DNA of 64,000 nucleotides, from positions 1 to 64,000 of the forward strand of contig PKCN01000020.1 in NCBI GenBank assembly GCA_002862205.1, read 5' to 3'. The translations under genes and the position numbers were made by a program. The DNA is from Planctomycetaceae bacterium (GTDB lineage: Bacteria; Planctomycetota; Planctomycetia; Pirellulales; Pirellulaceae). Under the pieces are notes generated by a model. It searched no databases and was not told where the DNA came from. It saw only the letters and a program-made list of their open reading frames with translations. Each line of letters begins with the position of its first letter. Within the stretch, counting starts at the first letter, position 1. Below are positions 8,426 to 18,572 of this stretch, in pieces.

Positions 8426-9319
8426 GTGAAACGCCGTGACTTTCTGACTTCGAATGTTGTGCTCGCTGGTGCTGCCATCTCCGCTAACAATCAACTTTGT
8501 CAAAATTCAGCCGTTGCTCAGGAAGGTGTTGCTGAGCCCGCAGGACGCAGGGTCCGACAATCTGTCATGGGTTGGTGTTTCAAGCCCATGGATACTATCA
8601 CGCTGGCGAAACATTGCAAAGAAATCGGTTTGGAAGCAATGGAGGGGATCCCGAATGATCAATATGGCGCGGTGACCGACTTGGGGCTGAAGATTTCACT
8701 TGTCTCCAGCCACGGCTTTGCCAAAGGACCGCTTGATTCTGGGAACCACGCCGAAGTCGAACGAAAATTGAGGGCAGGAATTGATCTGGCGGTTCAGTAC
8801 GGGGCTCCCAATGTCATCACGTTTACCGGGATGAAAAAGGCAGGGATCTCGGATGCAGCAGCCCGGAAAAACTGTCTTGACTGCTGGAAACGTGTCATGC
8901 CCTACGCGGAAGAAAAGAATATCGGGATTGTGCTGGAGCACCTCAACAGTAAAGACGATTCACATCCCATGAAGGGACACCCTGGTTATTGGGGTGATGA
9001 TTTGCATCAATGTGCCGAATTGGTCTCCGATGTGGGCTCTGCCAACTTCAAGTTGCTTTTTGATGTGTATCACGTGCAAATAATGAACGGAGACTTGATC
9101 CGGAATATTCGCCGTTACAGCGATATTGTGGGGCATTATCACACTGCGGGGAATCCTGGCCGTGGTGAACTGGACGATTCGCAGGAAATCAATTATCCAG
9201 CTGTGATTCGTGCGATAATGCAAACGGGCTATTCGGGATTCATTGCACAGGAATTCATTCCTACCAAGAAGGATCCTGTGGGCTCGTTAAAAGAGGCATT
9301 TGATGTTTGCGACGTTTAG
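8426..9319 (+). CDS. Tat-exported hydroxypyruvate-isomerase-like TIM-barrel protein
   Basis: 297 residues. The N terminus MKRRDFLTSNVVLAGAA is a twin-arginine signal, so the protein should be exported folded. The rest is a xylose-isomerase-like TIM barrel of the hydroxypyruvate isomerase group: VMGWCFKP, SSHGF, an IVLEHLNSKDD metal-site strand, LLFDVYHVQIMNGD, GHYHTAGNPGRGELDD and FIAQEFIPTKKDP. Glu and His residues in these strands are those that bind the divalent metal in the family. The substrate cannot be told from sequence; a sugar or keto-acid isomerase or epimerase is likely. The start is GTG at 8426, preceded by CGAGGT. A TATAAT at 8380-8385 may be part of a promoter. It stands alone. 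Confidence 0.85.
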   Translation: MKRRDFLTSNVVLAGAAISANNQLCQNSAVAQEGVAEPAGRRVRQSVMGWCFKPMDTITLAKHCKEIGLEAMEGIPNDQYGAVTDLGLKISLVSSHGFAKGPLDSGNHAEVERKLRAGIDLAVQYGAPNVITFTGMKKAGISDAAARKNCLDCWKRVMPYAEEKNIGIVLEHLNSKDDSHPMKGHPGYWGDDLHQCAELVSDVGSANFKLLFDVYHVQIMNGDLIRNIRRYSDIVGHYHTAGNPGRGELDDSQEINYPAVIRAIMQTGYSGFIAQEFIPTKKDPVGSLKEAFDVCDV

Positions 9320-9435
9320 CGGCATTCAGGGAACCCGGCGTCAGGGGGATGTGTCTCACAAGAGGTGGTTCAACTGCATTGGCTGTTGATCACTTGCTGA
9401 ATTCAGACGATAAGCTGCCCAGTGATTGATTTTAC

Positions 9436-11568
9436 GTGTCCGACATGACATCAGACTCTCATTCAACGTTAGACCTTCGGGTCGAAGATTTTGAGCGTCT
9501 AGGCGTGCGCCCTGATGAAATCCGGTTAACCGTGATTCGGAGGGCTGCCACAAAGACCTCGCGAGACCTCGCGGAAAATCAACTCACCAAACCGTCGGAT
9601 ACAGCGGCCCTGCAATTATCAAGAGTTACGACTTCGGCTTATCGACTACTTGATCCTCGTAACCGTGGTGATGCTCACCAGCGGGTCCATGTTGGCAGGA
9701 TTTTGCCCACGGTTTTGATGTGGGCAGGTCAAACCAAGTTTCAGAATCAGCATGCAGGCGGCCAAAAGTCTTCCTTGGCAAACGTGTGCATCTCGGAAGC
9801 AACCATTTCCGGCGACACCGATGCAAGCATGCCTTTTCAGGGTGGAGGGTTCAGTGAGGCAGATTTAATCGAACTGATGGAATTGGATTCGACGCCTTTG
9901 ATGGCTGGGCAACCAATCTGGGCTCAAAGCTTGAGTGACGTTGATATTCTTGGACGTTCGCACTGGTTGAAGCGTTGGAATCGCTGTAAGCGAGTATTGC
10001 TGAAACGCTGGTATTCGATTGGTTTGGCTGTCGTCTTGCTGATATTGTTGGTTACCGCTCTTGCCTTTCCAGAGCGTGATGAGTCGATCGTCATGGAAGA
10101 GGTTGAACCTGCTACTTTGGTTGAGTCGGGTGTTCGAAATTCCCAAAAAAGTCTTTCTAAATCTTCCAGAAGTCTGTCTGAGCAGAATGTCACGACAGGC
10201 AATGCAGTTGCTCGTGGTCAGAGATTGAAACAGATCGATGAATCAGATTTGCGACTCACTGACGATTCCGGATCCGATGATCAAGGCTCGAAATCAGAAC
10301 CCCTCGTTCCATTGGACGATGTTCCTGGGATGATTTTCGAAATCGAAAATCCTATTGCGAATCTGCAATCCAGTGGACTTTCGTCTGAGAAGCGGGAGGA
10401 CATGGTGCCAACGGCAGACAGTGAATTGCCGGGGAGAGGGGAATCAGGGTTTTTGCCGGATCCGTTCAGTTCTACTACTGACGAAACGCCAGCCCAGTCA
10501 TTAGGTTCGGGAAGCACATCTGCTAGTGAGTCCGAGTCAATTGCGTCCCAACTTGTTCCGAAACAAGACGGGATGACCGTCAAGCAAGACGTCAAGCCAG
10601 TCTCAGGCAGGGGGGCCGAAGAAGGGCCGGGAATTACAAAGCTTGTTGTTCCGGAAAGCAATGCAGTGGCTGATGCGAGAGAGTCGATCTTGTCAAGTGA
10701 TTCTGCTTCTTTTGCTCCGGGTAACGCAGACAAGCTTGCTAAACGCATTGTTTCTCTGCAACAGGCCAGAGAGCCACTTCGGTTGGCATCCGCTGAGTAC
10801 TGGGCAGTTTCTGTTTTATTGATGGAAAGCGTCTGGCAGACGAGCGGGACTTCCGATCTCAGCAGAATCCTGATCGATCTGCAGCACCATTATGAATTTG
10901 CACCTGCATCATTTTTGGTTGAGACTTATCTTGCTGCCAATGTTCGATCTGCCCTGCCCGAAATACAACAGGAACTGCTTGCTAATGGGTTGGTGTTATT
11001 GGATCAATTGGTGGTCTCAGCCCGGTTTGAACTGGCGAAGCAGATCCTTGGCTCTGTTGGACCACTTGCGCGCATTTTGCAGGATGCAGATACCACCGAG
11101 TATTTGCAGGGGTATGAACGAGCCATTGGGCAGGTGAGTCGGCAGAGTGGACGATTTGAATCTCTGCTGGGAAGTAATCCTGATACTTGGTCCCGTTCAA
11201 ATCGAGGGCTGCTAGGTCGTTATTATTGTTTGATTCTACGTCGTTGGAGCGACGGTTTGCCATTGTTATGCAGTGCATCGGATCCACGCATTGCCTCAGC
11301 AGCAAAAAGCGAACTTGGCTTGGCGGCGAATTCCGGGTGCGAGGAATGGGTTGCCATTGCCCGACGCTGGCATCTCAATGCACAGCGAGCCTCCGGGCTG
11401 GCAGGGGATGCCATGCATTTACATGCAGTCTCCTTATTCAAAAAAGCAATCAAAGAGGCATCAGAAAGTCAGCGTCTGGAGTTTGGCGCGGAGTTGCGTG
11501 AGATGAGTGAAGCTCTTCCCGATCACCTTCGTAAAGCTGATTTGAAGCTGGTCAGCATGAGGCCTTGA
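9436..11568 (+). CDS. large single-pass membrane protein of unknown function
   Basis: 710 residues, not recognised as a named family. The N-terminal 100 residues (VEDFERLGVRPDEIRLTVIRRAATKTS, then TTSAYRLLDPRNRGDAH) look like a degenerate J-like helical module, without the HPD triplet of true J-domains. One membrane segment stands at about 194-213 (IGLAVVLLILLVTALAF). A long Ser/Asp/Glu-rich linker (about 220-430) leads to a helical C-terminal domain (about 435-700) that could be a TPR-like solenoid. The start is GTG at 9436, with ATG at 9445 as an alternative. The AAA ATPase/VWA pair follows in the same direction after 186 bp, so a link is possible but not shown. Confidence 0.7.
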   Translation: MSDMTSDSHSTLDLRVEDFERLGVRPDEIRLTVIRRAATKTSRDLAENQLTKPSDTAALQLSRVTTSAYRLLDPRNRGDAHQRVHVGRILPTVLMWAGQTKFQNQHAGGQKSSLANVCISEATISGDTDASMPFQGGGFSEADLIELMELDSTPLMAGQPIWAQSLSDVDILGRSHWLKRWNRCKRVLLKRWYSIGLAVVLLILLVTALAFPERDESIVMEEVEPATLVESGVRNSQKSLSKSSRSLSEQNVTTGNAVARGQRLKQIDESDLRLTDDSGSDDQGSKSEPLVPLDDVPGMIFEIENPIANLQSSGLSSEKREDMVPTADSELPGRGESGFLPDPFSSTTDETPAQSLGSGSTSASESESIASQLVPKQDGMTVKQDVKPVSGRGAEEGPGITKLVVPESNAVADARESILSSDSASFAPGNADKLAKRIVSLQQAREPLRLASAEYWAVSVLLMESVWQTSGTSDLSRILIDLQHHYEFAPASFLVETYLAANVRSALPEIQQELLANGLVLLDQLVVSARFELAKQILGSVGPLARILQDADTTEYLQGYERAIGQVSRQSGRFESLLGSNPDTWSRSNRGLLGRYYCLILRRWSDGLPLLCSASDPRIASAAKSELGLAANSGCEEWVAIARRWHLNAQRASGLAGDAMHLHAVSLFKKAIKEASESQRLEFGAELREMSEALPDHLRKADLKLVSMRP

Positions 11569-11754
11569 CCCATTACAGTTGTGGGCTGGATTCAATTGCA
11601 GAGGTTGTTGAGTGGAGAATCATCTGAGCCAATCTCTGGCATTTCGATGGGGTGAAAGCCGAGACAACGCAATCTTGCCTATTTCCGTTTGCCGATCTGT
11701 TCATCGCACTACAATCTGGCGTATGAACTTGCACACCTCACGAGGAATGAACGC

Positions 11755-13179
11755 ATGAAGGCCATTCTGGCAGCCCCCCAGCCAACAACTCTGCAGGCCC
11801 TCTTGGACAGTGGTTGGAAATCAAAAACGGTGAAGCAGGAGGTCCGCGATAATTTCACTCGGATGCTGGCAGCAGGTGAGGAGCTGTTTCCCGGAATTGT
11901 CGGTTACGACGACACAGTGATACCGGAAATCAATTTGGCTCTTTTGGCCGGGCATGACATGCTGTTCCTCGGCGAAAAAGGTCAGGCCAAGAGTCGTATC
12001 ATGCGGATGTTGACGCGATTTTTGGATGAGTGGCTCCCTTACATCGACCATCCGGATCTGGCTGTTCATGAAGACCCGACAAATCCGATTACATCGCTTG
12101 GTAAGAGACTTGTTGCTGATCAGGATGCGACCAATGTCAAAATCGCGTGGTGGGGACGCGATCATCGTTATGCCGAGCGACTCAGTCCTGGGACGAAATT
12201 TGCAGACATCATCGGCGAGATTGATCCAGCAAAACTGACAGGAGGGGTCAGTATGAGTGCTGAGGAGGCCTTGTCGTTTGGCTTGATACCGCGTTTGCAT
12301 CGTGGCATTTTCGCCATGAATGAACTGCCAGAGCTTGATGATCTGGTTCAAGTGGGTCTGTTCAATATCCTGGAGGAACGAGATGTTCAGATCCGCGGAT
12401 ATCCGATTCAATTTGATTTGGATCTCATGATTTTGTTCTCTGCCAATCCGTCGACTTATAACCGCAGCGGAAAGGTGATCCCACAATTAAAGGACCGTAT
12501 CGGAACCATTGTGCAGACGCACTATCCCGAAGAACGTGATCAGGGAATTGAGATTCTCCAGCAGGAATTGGGGGACCAGCTCGAGGGCGACTACCCCGTG
12601 GTTGTTCCTTATTTCATGTACCAGATCATTGAAGAGATCACCAACCAGGCTCGCCATAGCAAGTACATCGATCAGGATTCGGGTGTTTCTGCCCGCTTCT
12701 CGTTGGCGAATTTCAGGACTCTGATTGCGTCTGCTCGCCACCGTGGAATTATCCACGGCGAGCGGCCTGCGGCGCCGCGGATCAGCGATTTTGGGCACCT
12801 GCATTCCAGTTCGTTGGGCAAGCTGGAACTCGATTTGATGGGCACACATCAGATGAGTGAGCGTCAGGTTTTAGAGGCGGTGACCGCAGAAGCGATCAAA
12901 ATTGTCTTCAACGAATATGTTGAAGAACACGGTTTGGGAACGATCGCTGAGATCTTTCGTGGAGGGGTTCGTGTCGAAGTTGGCGACTTGCTGCCAAGTC
13001 AGGAATACGCGGAGCGTTTGAAAAAAGTGCCACCGGCGTGGGATATGGCATTCGAAGTGAACGCGAGCGAGAGCGAGGCGGTGCGAGCAAGTTGCGTTGA
13101 GTTTGTGCTCGCAGGTTTGTATAGCATGGAACGAATCAGTCGAAGTCAGCGGCACGGTAAGATTGAATATGAAATTTAA
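11755..13179 (+). CDS. MoxR/ChlI-like AAA+ ATPase
   Basis: 474 residues. The ATPase core includes a P-loop variant [11 protein letters not shown], in which Ala replaces the usual second Gly, a Walker B-like strand [11 protein letters not shown] in which Asn replaces Asp, the segment [15 protein letters not shown] typical of magnesium-chelatase-type ATPases, and a sensor strand [15 protein letters not shown] (read as [16 protein letters not shown]). It is a cytosolic chaperone-like ATPase of the MoxR/ChlI class. The following gene encodes a VWA protein and overlaps it by 11 bp, as in other MoxR-VWA couples. The ATG at 11755 has GAGGAA six bases upstream; the frame is open earlier. No tetrapyrrole or cobalamin gene is nearby, so chelatase function is unlikely. 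Confidence 0.85.
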   Translation: MKAILAAPQPTTLQALLDSGWKSKTVKQEVRDNFTRMLAAGEELFPGIVGYDDTVIPEINLALLAGHDMLFLGEKGQAKSRIMRMLTRFLDEWLPYIDHPDLAVHEDPTNPITSLGKRLVADQDATNVKIAWWGRDHRYAERLSPGTKFADIIGEIDPAKLTGGVSMSAEEALSFGLIPRLHRGIFAMNELPELDDLVQVGLFNILEERDVQIRGYPIQFDLDLMILFSANPSTYNRSGKVIPQLKDRIGTIVQTHYPEERDQGIEILQQELGDQLEGDYPVVVPYFMYQIIEEITNQARHSKYIDQDSGVSARFSLANFRTLIASARHRGIIHGERPAAPRISDFGHLHSSSLGKLELDLMGTHQMSERQVLEAVTAEAIKIVFNEYVEEHGLGTIAEIFRGGVRVEVGDLLPSQEYAERLKKVPPAWDMAFEVNASESEAVRASCVEFVLAGLYSMERISRSQRHGKIEYEI

Positions 13180-14905
13180 GGGAAAACGCAGTGGCAATGA
13201 TGCGATCTACCGTCCGGGTGGCGTGATCCATGCCTACCAAAAGTATGATCCGGCTCAGTTTCCGCCACCAAACCAGCCACCGCCCGATCTGGTTTCGCCG
13301 GCGTTTGAGCAGGCGTTGATGTATGGCAGCTATCAGGAATTGACCGAAGAAGAGTTGGCACGAGCAGTCCGATTGGATCCCAGCCAGATCGCTGGAATGG
13401 GACCCAGTCTGGATATGCTTCGAGCCATGTTGGAGGAGCGGAAACGGAAGATTCTGGAGACCTACGAATGTCGCAGTGTTCAAAAAAAGGCGAGGAAGGC
13501 GTTTCGAGGATCTGCTCAGAATCTTCGCGTTCCCAAGGACTTGGAGAAAACGTTCAAAGAGGCGGTTGTTCACGAGCAGCAATACTTGATTGAGAGACTT
13601 TGGTATCGCGTCGATGATGACACTGGTCCGTTAGCTCGTGGTTTGCTGCAAGTTGGGCAGCGAATGGAGGACAAACACAGCATTGAGGAACTCGCAAGCA
13701 AGTATGACTTCACCGGTAATGAATCGATGTCGATCAACAAGGCATTGGAAGTGAAGGAGGAGCTTGAGCAAATCGATGAGCTCTTGAAGCAGATTGATGA
13801 GGCATCCAAAACAGCCCAAATCGGTATCATTGATATGGATTTGCTCGGTGAGTTTGCTCAGCCATCAGATATGCAGCAGCTTGAAGAAATGAGGAATCAG
13901 GTGGAGAACTTGATTCGTGAGCAAGCGGAAAGGCAGGGGCTCGAGAAAGATCCCGGGAAAGATGGCGTATTCCGGCTCACACCGCAGGCTTATCGAGTTT
14001 TTCAGGGAAGACTACTTGAGCGGATTTTCAGTGAGTTGCAGGAATCCCGAAGTGGTCGTCATGAGGGAGATGTGATTGGCGAGGGAGCTGTCGAGTTACA
14101 GCAGACGAAGCCTTACGAGTTTGGAGATAGTGTCGCTAACATCGATCTTCCACAAACTGTGATCAATGCACTGTTGCGTCAGGGAGACACTCGTCCAATT
14201 CGTCTACGTCCGGATGACATTGAAGTTCACAAAACACGGAACCACCCGAAGTGCGCGACTTGCGTCATCATGGACATGAGTGGTTCCATGCGATACGACG
14301 GACAATACATCAATGTGAAACGGATGGCATTAGCGCTGCAGGGACTCATTCAAACAGAGTATCCCGGCGACTTTTTGCGATTCATAGAGATGTACACATT
14401 TGCAAAGCTTCGGGCACCGGGCGAAATCATCAATATGATGCCCAAACCGGTCACAATTCATGATCCGTGGGTCCAGCTTTGGGCAGATATGAGCGATCCG
14501 AATATCAGTGAGCACGAAGTGCATCCACACTTCACGAACATCCAGCACTCCTTGCAACTTGCACGTAAGAATCTTGCAAATTGCGATACTCCGAATCGAC
14601 AGATTGTTTTGATCACGGATGGTCTGCCAACAGCACACTTTGAAGAGGAAAAACTCTACATGCTTTATCCGCCTGATCCACGGACCGAGCAGGCGACAAT
14701 GCGGGAAGCAATGCTATGCAGCAAGAATGACATTACAATCAACATCTTTCTGATTCCGAGTTGGTCACAAAGTCAGGAAGATGTTCGTTTTGCGCAACGA
14801 CTGGCGCAAACCACCAAGGGGCGGGTGTTTTTTACCAGCGGGCGTGACCTCGATCGTTTCGTCGTGTGGGACTACGTGCAAAATCGACGCGATATTCTCA
14901 CCTGA
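13169..14905 (+). CDS. VWA-domain protein paired with the AAA+ ATPase
   Basis: 578 residues. The N-terminal two thirds are charged and helical, with a Glu/Lys-rich coiled-coil region at about 185-270 ([32 protein letters not shown]). The C-terminal part (about 350-560) is a von Willebrand factor A domain with the metal-site motif DMSGSM, and [13 protein letters not shown] further on. No signal peptide or membrane segment is visible. Its start lies within the end of the ATPase gene, so the two are translated together and very likely form one complex. The VWA protein probably brings a client to the ATPase. The client is unknown. Confidence 0.85.
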   Translation: MKFKGKRSGNDAIYRPGGVIHAYQKYDPAQFPPPNQPPPDLVSPAFEQALMYGSYQELTEEELARAVRLDPSQIAGMGPSLDMLRAMLEERKRKILETYECRSVQKKARKAFRGSAQNLRVPKDLEKTFKEAVVHEQQYLIERLWYRVDDDTGPLARGLLQVGQRMEDKHSIEELASKYDFTGNESMSINKALEVKEELEQIDELLKQIDEASKTAQIGIIDMDLLGEFAQPSDMQQLEEMRNQVENLIREQAERQGLEKDPGKDGVFRLTPQAYRVFQGRLLERIFSELQESRSGRHEGDVIGEGAVELQQTKPYEFGDSVANIDLPQTVINALLRQGDTRPIRLRPDDIEVHKTRNHPKCATCVIMDMSGSMRYDGQYINVKRMALALQGLIQTEYPGDFLRFIEMYTFAKLRAPGEIINMMPKPVTIHDPWVQLWADMSDPNISEHEVHPHFTNIQHSLQLARKNLANCDTPNRQIVLITDGLPTAHFEEEKLYMLYPPDPRTEQATMREAMLCSKNDITINIFLIPSWSQSQEDVRFAQRLAQTTKGRVFFTSGRDLDRFVVWDYVQNRRDILT

Positions 14906-14924
14906 TTGATGAGAGTCTCGCCAC

Positions 14925-15191
14925 TCAAATTGACTTTGTGGTCTGGTGAAAACCGAGCCAGAAAATGACGGTGGAAATGCCAAAGCCAATGAATGAGCAT
15001 AGCAATTCGCCGCGATTTGAATCCCACGCGTTGGTGTCGGATCCCCAACCCTCATCTTGGAGGTTCAATCCCATGGCATGGCAGAACAGAATCAGGGAAG
15101 CGATCCCAATGACCACGCCAATGCCGCTGTACACAGCACCGCGAAGCCATGGGTATGGATTCGAATCGGATGGATCTTCGGGGGTGCTCAT
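14925..15191 (-). CDS. small two-pass membrane protein
   Basis: 88 residues, no family recognised. An N-terminal Pro/Asp-rich stretch (MSTPEDPSDSNPYPW) is followed by two hydrophobic segments, about 20-42 (VYSGIGVVIGIASLILFCHAMG) and 65-81 (LCSFIGFGISTVIFWLG), joined by an acidic polar loop. It ends 20 bp from the VWA gene on the opposite strand and begins 18 bp after the end of rsgA, with which it is co-directional, so it may be translated from the rsgA message. The amino-acid pattern looks like a real membrane protein rather than chance, but there is no family support. Confidence 0.6.
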   Translation of the reverse strand: MSTPEDPSDSNPYPWLRGAVYSGIGVVIGIASLILFCHAMGLNLQDEGWGSDTNAWDSNRGELLCSFIGFGISTVIFWLGFHQTTKSI

Positions 15192-15209
15192 TGTTGTGTC
15201 TCGCTGATC

Positions 15210-16334
15210 TTATCTGGATTCATTCATGAGGTCGCCTTCCAGTAAATGGCAATACGCATCGTAGCGGCGTGCATCGATACGCCCATCGGCGACGGCATCT
15301 TTGACAGCACAATCGTCTTCACTGAGATGAAGGCAATCAGGGTAGCGACAAACGCTCACGTAGGGTCGCAGGTCCGGCATCAGGCCGGCAACTTCACTGG
15401 CCGAAATGTCCCACAGTTGGAATTGCCGGATGCCTGGGGTATCAAAAACTGCACCACCACCCTGCAGCGGAATCAATCGGGCCGCTGTGGTGGTATGTCG
15501 GCCTTTGTCGTTGTCCTGACTGACGGTTGCCACCGCCAGGCCAAGGCCGGGTTGGATTGCATTGAGTAAACTACTTTTGCCCACCCCGCTCTGCCCTGTT
15601 ACAGCAGTTTGCTTGCCTTCCAGAAGGCAACGCAGATAGGGAATGTTGACGCCTGTTTCTGCTGAAGTCATCAAGACCCGAAAGCCCATTGCCGCATAAA
15701 CACCCAGCATCGGTTGCAACTTCACACTGTCCACCAAGTCGATCTTGTTGACCACAACGACAGGCTTGAGATCACATTGTTGTGCTGTAAGCAGAAAGCG
15801 ATCAATCAAGGCTGGTTTGAGTCCTGGTTCTGCTGCGCTTGTGATGATCAGCAGGTAGTCGACGTTGGCGACCAGAACGTGTTGTTGCCCACGACTGGTT
15901 CGGCTAATCACGCCGCGCCTGGGTTTGACTTCTTCGATCACACCGTCCAACTGCGATGCTGCTCTTATCAAGACGTGATCTCCTGCAACAACAATGCTGC
16001 GTTGCGCGATGCTGAGGGATTTCAACACTTGCCTGACGGCGCACTCATATATCTCGCCATCGTCCGCCAGTACACGACTCTTCAGGCCATGGACGCTGAC
16101 AACCCGGCCGGTTTTCAACTCCCCGCTATTGACCTGCTGTTCGTGATTGCCTTTTGTCTGAATTGTTCGCTTACGCGTCAAATCACCTTTGCCACTGACG
16201 CGTTCACTTTGTGAGACGTCTGCCAAGCTATCCGTATCGCCCGTCCGAAATTCGCGAGTCAGGTCGCCTTTTCGGACGCGGCCCTGATACTTCTTGCGAA
16301 AATCAGTTCGCTGCTTTTGACGCTTTTTTCCCAT
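15210..16334 (-). CDS. rsgA: ribosome small-subunit-dependent GTPase RsgA
   Basis: 374 residues. A circularly permuted GTPase that checks and releases late 30S subunits. Order of motifs: a basic N-terminal tail (1-70), an OB fold (about 72-140), the G4 motif NKIDLV at 196, the P-loop GQSGVGKSS at 247-255, the G2-like region [11 protein letters not shown] near 278, the G3 motif DTPG at 298-301, then a zinc knuckle with Cys329, Cys334, His336 and Cys342 ([14 protein letters not shown]). This G4-G1-G3 order is diagnostic. The N-terminal tail, rich in Lys, Arg and repeated GDLTR segments, is longer than usual and probably contacts rRNA. It lies 50 bp downstream of ftsH on the same strand. Confidence 0.95.
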   Translation of the reverse strand: MGKKRQKQRTDFRKKYQGRVRKGDLTREFRTGDTDSLADVSQSERVSGKGDLTRKRTIQTKGNHEQQVNSGELKTGRVVSVHGLKSRVLADDGEIYECAVRQVLKSLSIAQRSIVVAGDHVLIRAASQLDGVIEEVKPRRGVISRTSRGQQHVLVANVDYLLIITSAAEPGLKPALIDRFLLTAQQCDLKPVVVVNKIDLVDSVKLQPMLGVYAAMGFRVLMTSAETGVNIPYLRCLLEGKQTAVTGQSGVGKSSLLNAIQPGLGLAVATVSQDNDKGRHTTTAARLIPLQGGGAVFDTPGIRQFQLWDISASEVAGLMPDLRPYVSVCRYPDCLHLSEDDCAVKDAVADGRIDARRYDAYCHLLEGDLMNESR

Positions 16335-16384
16335 GAAATATCAGTGACGCCACCACGTTCGAGTTCGTTGCGTCAATCGCTGTC

Positions 16385-18448
16385 TCACGACTGCTGATCC
16401 TGTTTCGTGACAACATCAGGCTCGGGAGCATCGGTGCCGTCCGGGGCATGTGTCTTGGCTTCTTCAGAGTCCTCACTCTTTGATTGAGTGCGTGACTGGA
16501 TTGAAGGGCCGATCAACTCAGTCAATTCTGCTTCACCAAGTTCTTCGTGTTCCAGCAGTGATCGCGTGATGCTCTCGAGATCATTCCTATGTTCGCGAAG
16601 CAGTTGCTCAGCCTTCTGGTCAGCTTCGAGGAGAATTCTACCTACTTCTTCATCAATCAGTTCCTGGGTGTGTTCACTGAACTGCCGTGATTGGTGAATC
16701 TCCCGGCCAAGGAATGGATCTTCGTCGCTGGTCTTGTAGCTGACAGGCCCGATTTTGGGACTCATTCCCCAATGTGTCACCATTCTGCGAGCGATACTGG
16801 TGGCACGTTCCAAATCATTTTCTGCGCCAACGCAAGTTTCGTTATAGATGATCTTCTCTGCCGCTCGTCCGCCAAGCAGGACGATCAACTGGTGGTCCAG
16901 TTCGCGTTTGCTGATGCTGAGCCGATCTTCATTGGGAACGTACTGCGTCACCCCGAGAGCACGACCACGGGGAATGATCGTGACTTTGTGGACGATGTGC
17001 GCACCATCGAGATACCACGCGGTCAAAGTGTGGCCTGCTTCGTGATAGGCCGTTTTTTCTTTCTCGCTATCCTGCAGAACCTCCTCACGTTTCGCGCCCA
17101 TCAGGATTTTGTCACGCGCGTTGTCAAAGTCACTCATGTCCACGATTTTTTTATCGTGTCGAGCGGCCCATAGTGCAGCCTCGTTCACCATATTTCGGAT
17201 ATCAGCACCCGTCAGTCCGACGGTGCCTGCGGCAAGACGTCTCAAGTCAACATCGTCGGCCAATGGTACATCATGAACATGGACTTTAAAGATTGCCTCC
17301 CGACCTTTCATCGTGGGACGGCCAACTGTGATATGTCGATCAAATCGGCCTGGACGCAAGAGAGCAGGATCAAGCACATCAGGGCGGTTGGTGGCAGCGA
17401 CCACGATGACCGCCTGATTACCGGCGAAACCATCCATCTCGCCGAGGATCTGATTCAATGTCTGCTCTCGCTCATCATGTCCGCCACCAAGACCTGCACC
17501 CCTCTGTCGCCCAACCGCATCAATTTCATCGATGAAGATAATTGCAGGGCTCTGCTCCTTGGCCGTTTTGAACAGATCACGAACTCGACTTGCACCCACA
17601 CCGACGAACATTTGGATGAACTCGCTACCGTTCACCGAGAAAAATGGGACATCAGCCTCGCCAGCCACCGCTCTGGCAAGCAGAGTTTTTCCAGTTCCAG
17701 GGGGGCCATTGAGCAGAACACCTTTTGGAACTCGACCTCCAAGTTTCTGGAACTTGTCGGGAGTCTTGAGGAAGTCAACGATTTCCTGCAAATCTGCTTT
17801 TACCCCGTCGAGACCGGCAACGTCATCAAAGGTGACCATCTTCTCATTCGCTTCAAACTTCTTGGCCGGGCTCTTGCTGAATCCGGATAGGAATCCACCT
17901 CCCATGATGTCACTTTTGGTACGACGTAACATCATGAACAGGAAGAAGAGAATGGCCAAAGGCAGACCAATCAATGCAATGAAGTAAATGATCTGCTGCG
18001 TGTTGTCAGGCTCCAGGTATCTGTACTCGACCTTTGCGGCTTTCAATTGATTTTCGAGCTCAACTGCGGCACCTGCATCGGTCGAGCGATTGAAGTAGAA
18101 CTGCTTTTGGTACTTCTTGTCTTCGGTCAATGCGGGAGTTTTTTCGGTCGCTTTGTCTGACTCCTCAACGACTTTTGCATCAGCCTCCTTCGCAGGTGGC
18201 GCCTCGGGAGCCGTTTTGAACGTTCCGGAAACCCGCCTCTCGCCAATACTGACTTCTTCGACATTTCCGCGCGCCAGTTCAGTCTGGAAGAAACTCGCTG
18301 ACACGACGGAGCGGTCCTCTCCCCTGTTGTAAAACAAGAGGACCAGTGAACCTGCAAGCAGCAAGGCAATGATCAGTGAGTTGTTGCCACGCCTGCCTTC
18401 CTGAGGCTCGGACTTTGGCGCTTCGTTTTTCTCAGACTTCTTATCCAT
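16385..18448 (-). CDS. ftsH: ATP-dependent zinc metalloprotease FtsH
   Basis: 687 residues. A membrane-anchored AAA+ protease that extracts and degrades membrane and short-lived cytosolic proteins. A cytosolic N tail is followed by the first membrane segment (about 24-41), a roughly 110-residue periplasmic part rich in Lys, Ala and Glu, and a second segment (about 150-172). The AAA domain has GPPGTGKT (about 247-254), [13 protein letters not shown] and the second region of homology with RPGRFDRH. The protease domain has the zinc motif HEAGH (about 467-471). I start at MDKKSEKNE, which has an AGGCAGGA site; the frame stays open upstream without family similarity. The C terminus is an Asp/Glu-rich tail. 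Confidence 0.95.
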   Translation of the reverse strand: MDKKSEKNEAPKSEPQEGRRGNNSLIIALLLAGSLVLLFYNRGEDRSVVSASFFQTELARGNVEEVSIGERRVSGTFKTAPEAPPAKEADAKVVEESDKATEKTPALTEDKKYQKQFYFNRSTDAGAAVELENQLKAAKVEYRYLEPDNTQQIIYFIALIGLPLAILFFLFMMLRRTKSDIMGGGFLSGFSKSPAKKFEANEKMVTFDDVAGLDGVKADLQEIVDFLKTPDKFQKLGGRVPKGVLLNGPPGTGKTLLARAVAGEADVPFFSVNGSEFIQMFVGVGASRVRDLFKTAKEQSPAIIFIDEIDAVGRQRGAGLGGGHDEREQTLNQILGEMDGFAGNQAVIVVAATNRPDVLDPALLRPGRFDRHITVGRPTMKGREAIFKVHVHDVPLADDVDLRRLAAGTVGLTGADIRNMVNEAALWAARHDKKIVDMSDFDNARDKILMGAKREEVLQDSEKEKTAYHEAGHTLTAWYLDGAHIVHKVTIIPRGRALGVTQYVPNEDRLSISKRELDHQLIVLLGGRAAEKIIYNETCVGAENDLERATSIARRMVTHWGMSPKIGPVSYKTSDEDPFLGREIHQSRQFSEHTQELIDEEVGRILLEADQKAEQLLREHRNDLESITRSLLEHEELGEAELTELIGPSIQSRTQSKSEDSEEAKTHAPDGTDAPEPDVVTKQDQQS

Positions 18449-18572
18449 TTCCTGCCTTTTTGGCCGTTGCTGATGGTGTGATGGGCTCGTCTTTACCCGA
18501 GCCACATCAGGGCTCCCGCCCACTGCCTGTGAAGGGTGCCCTCTAGATTGTAGTGAGTCGTGGCGAAAGTGA

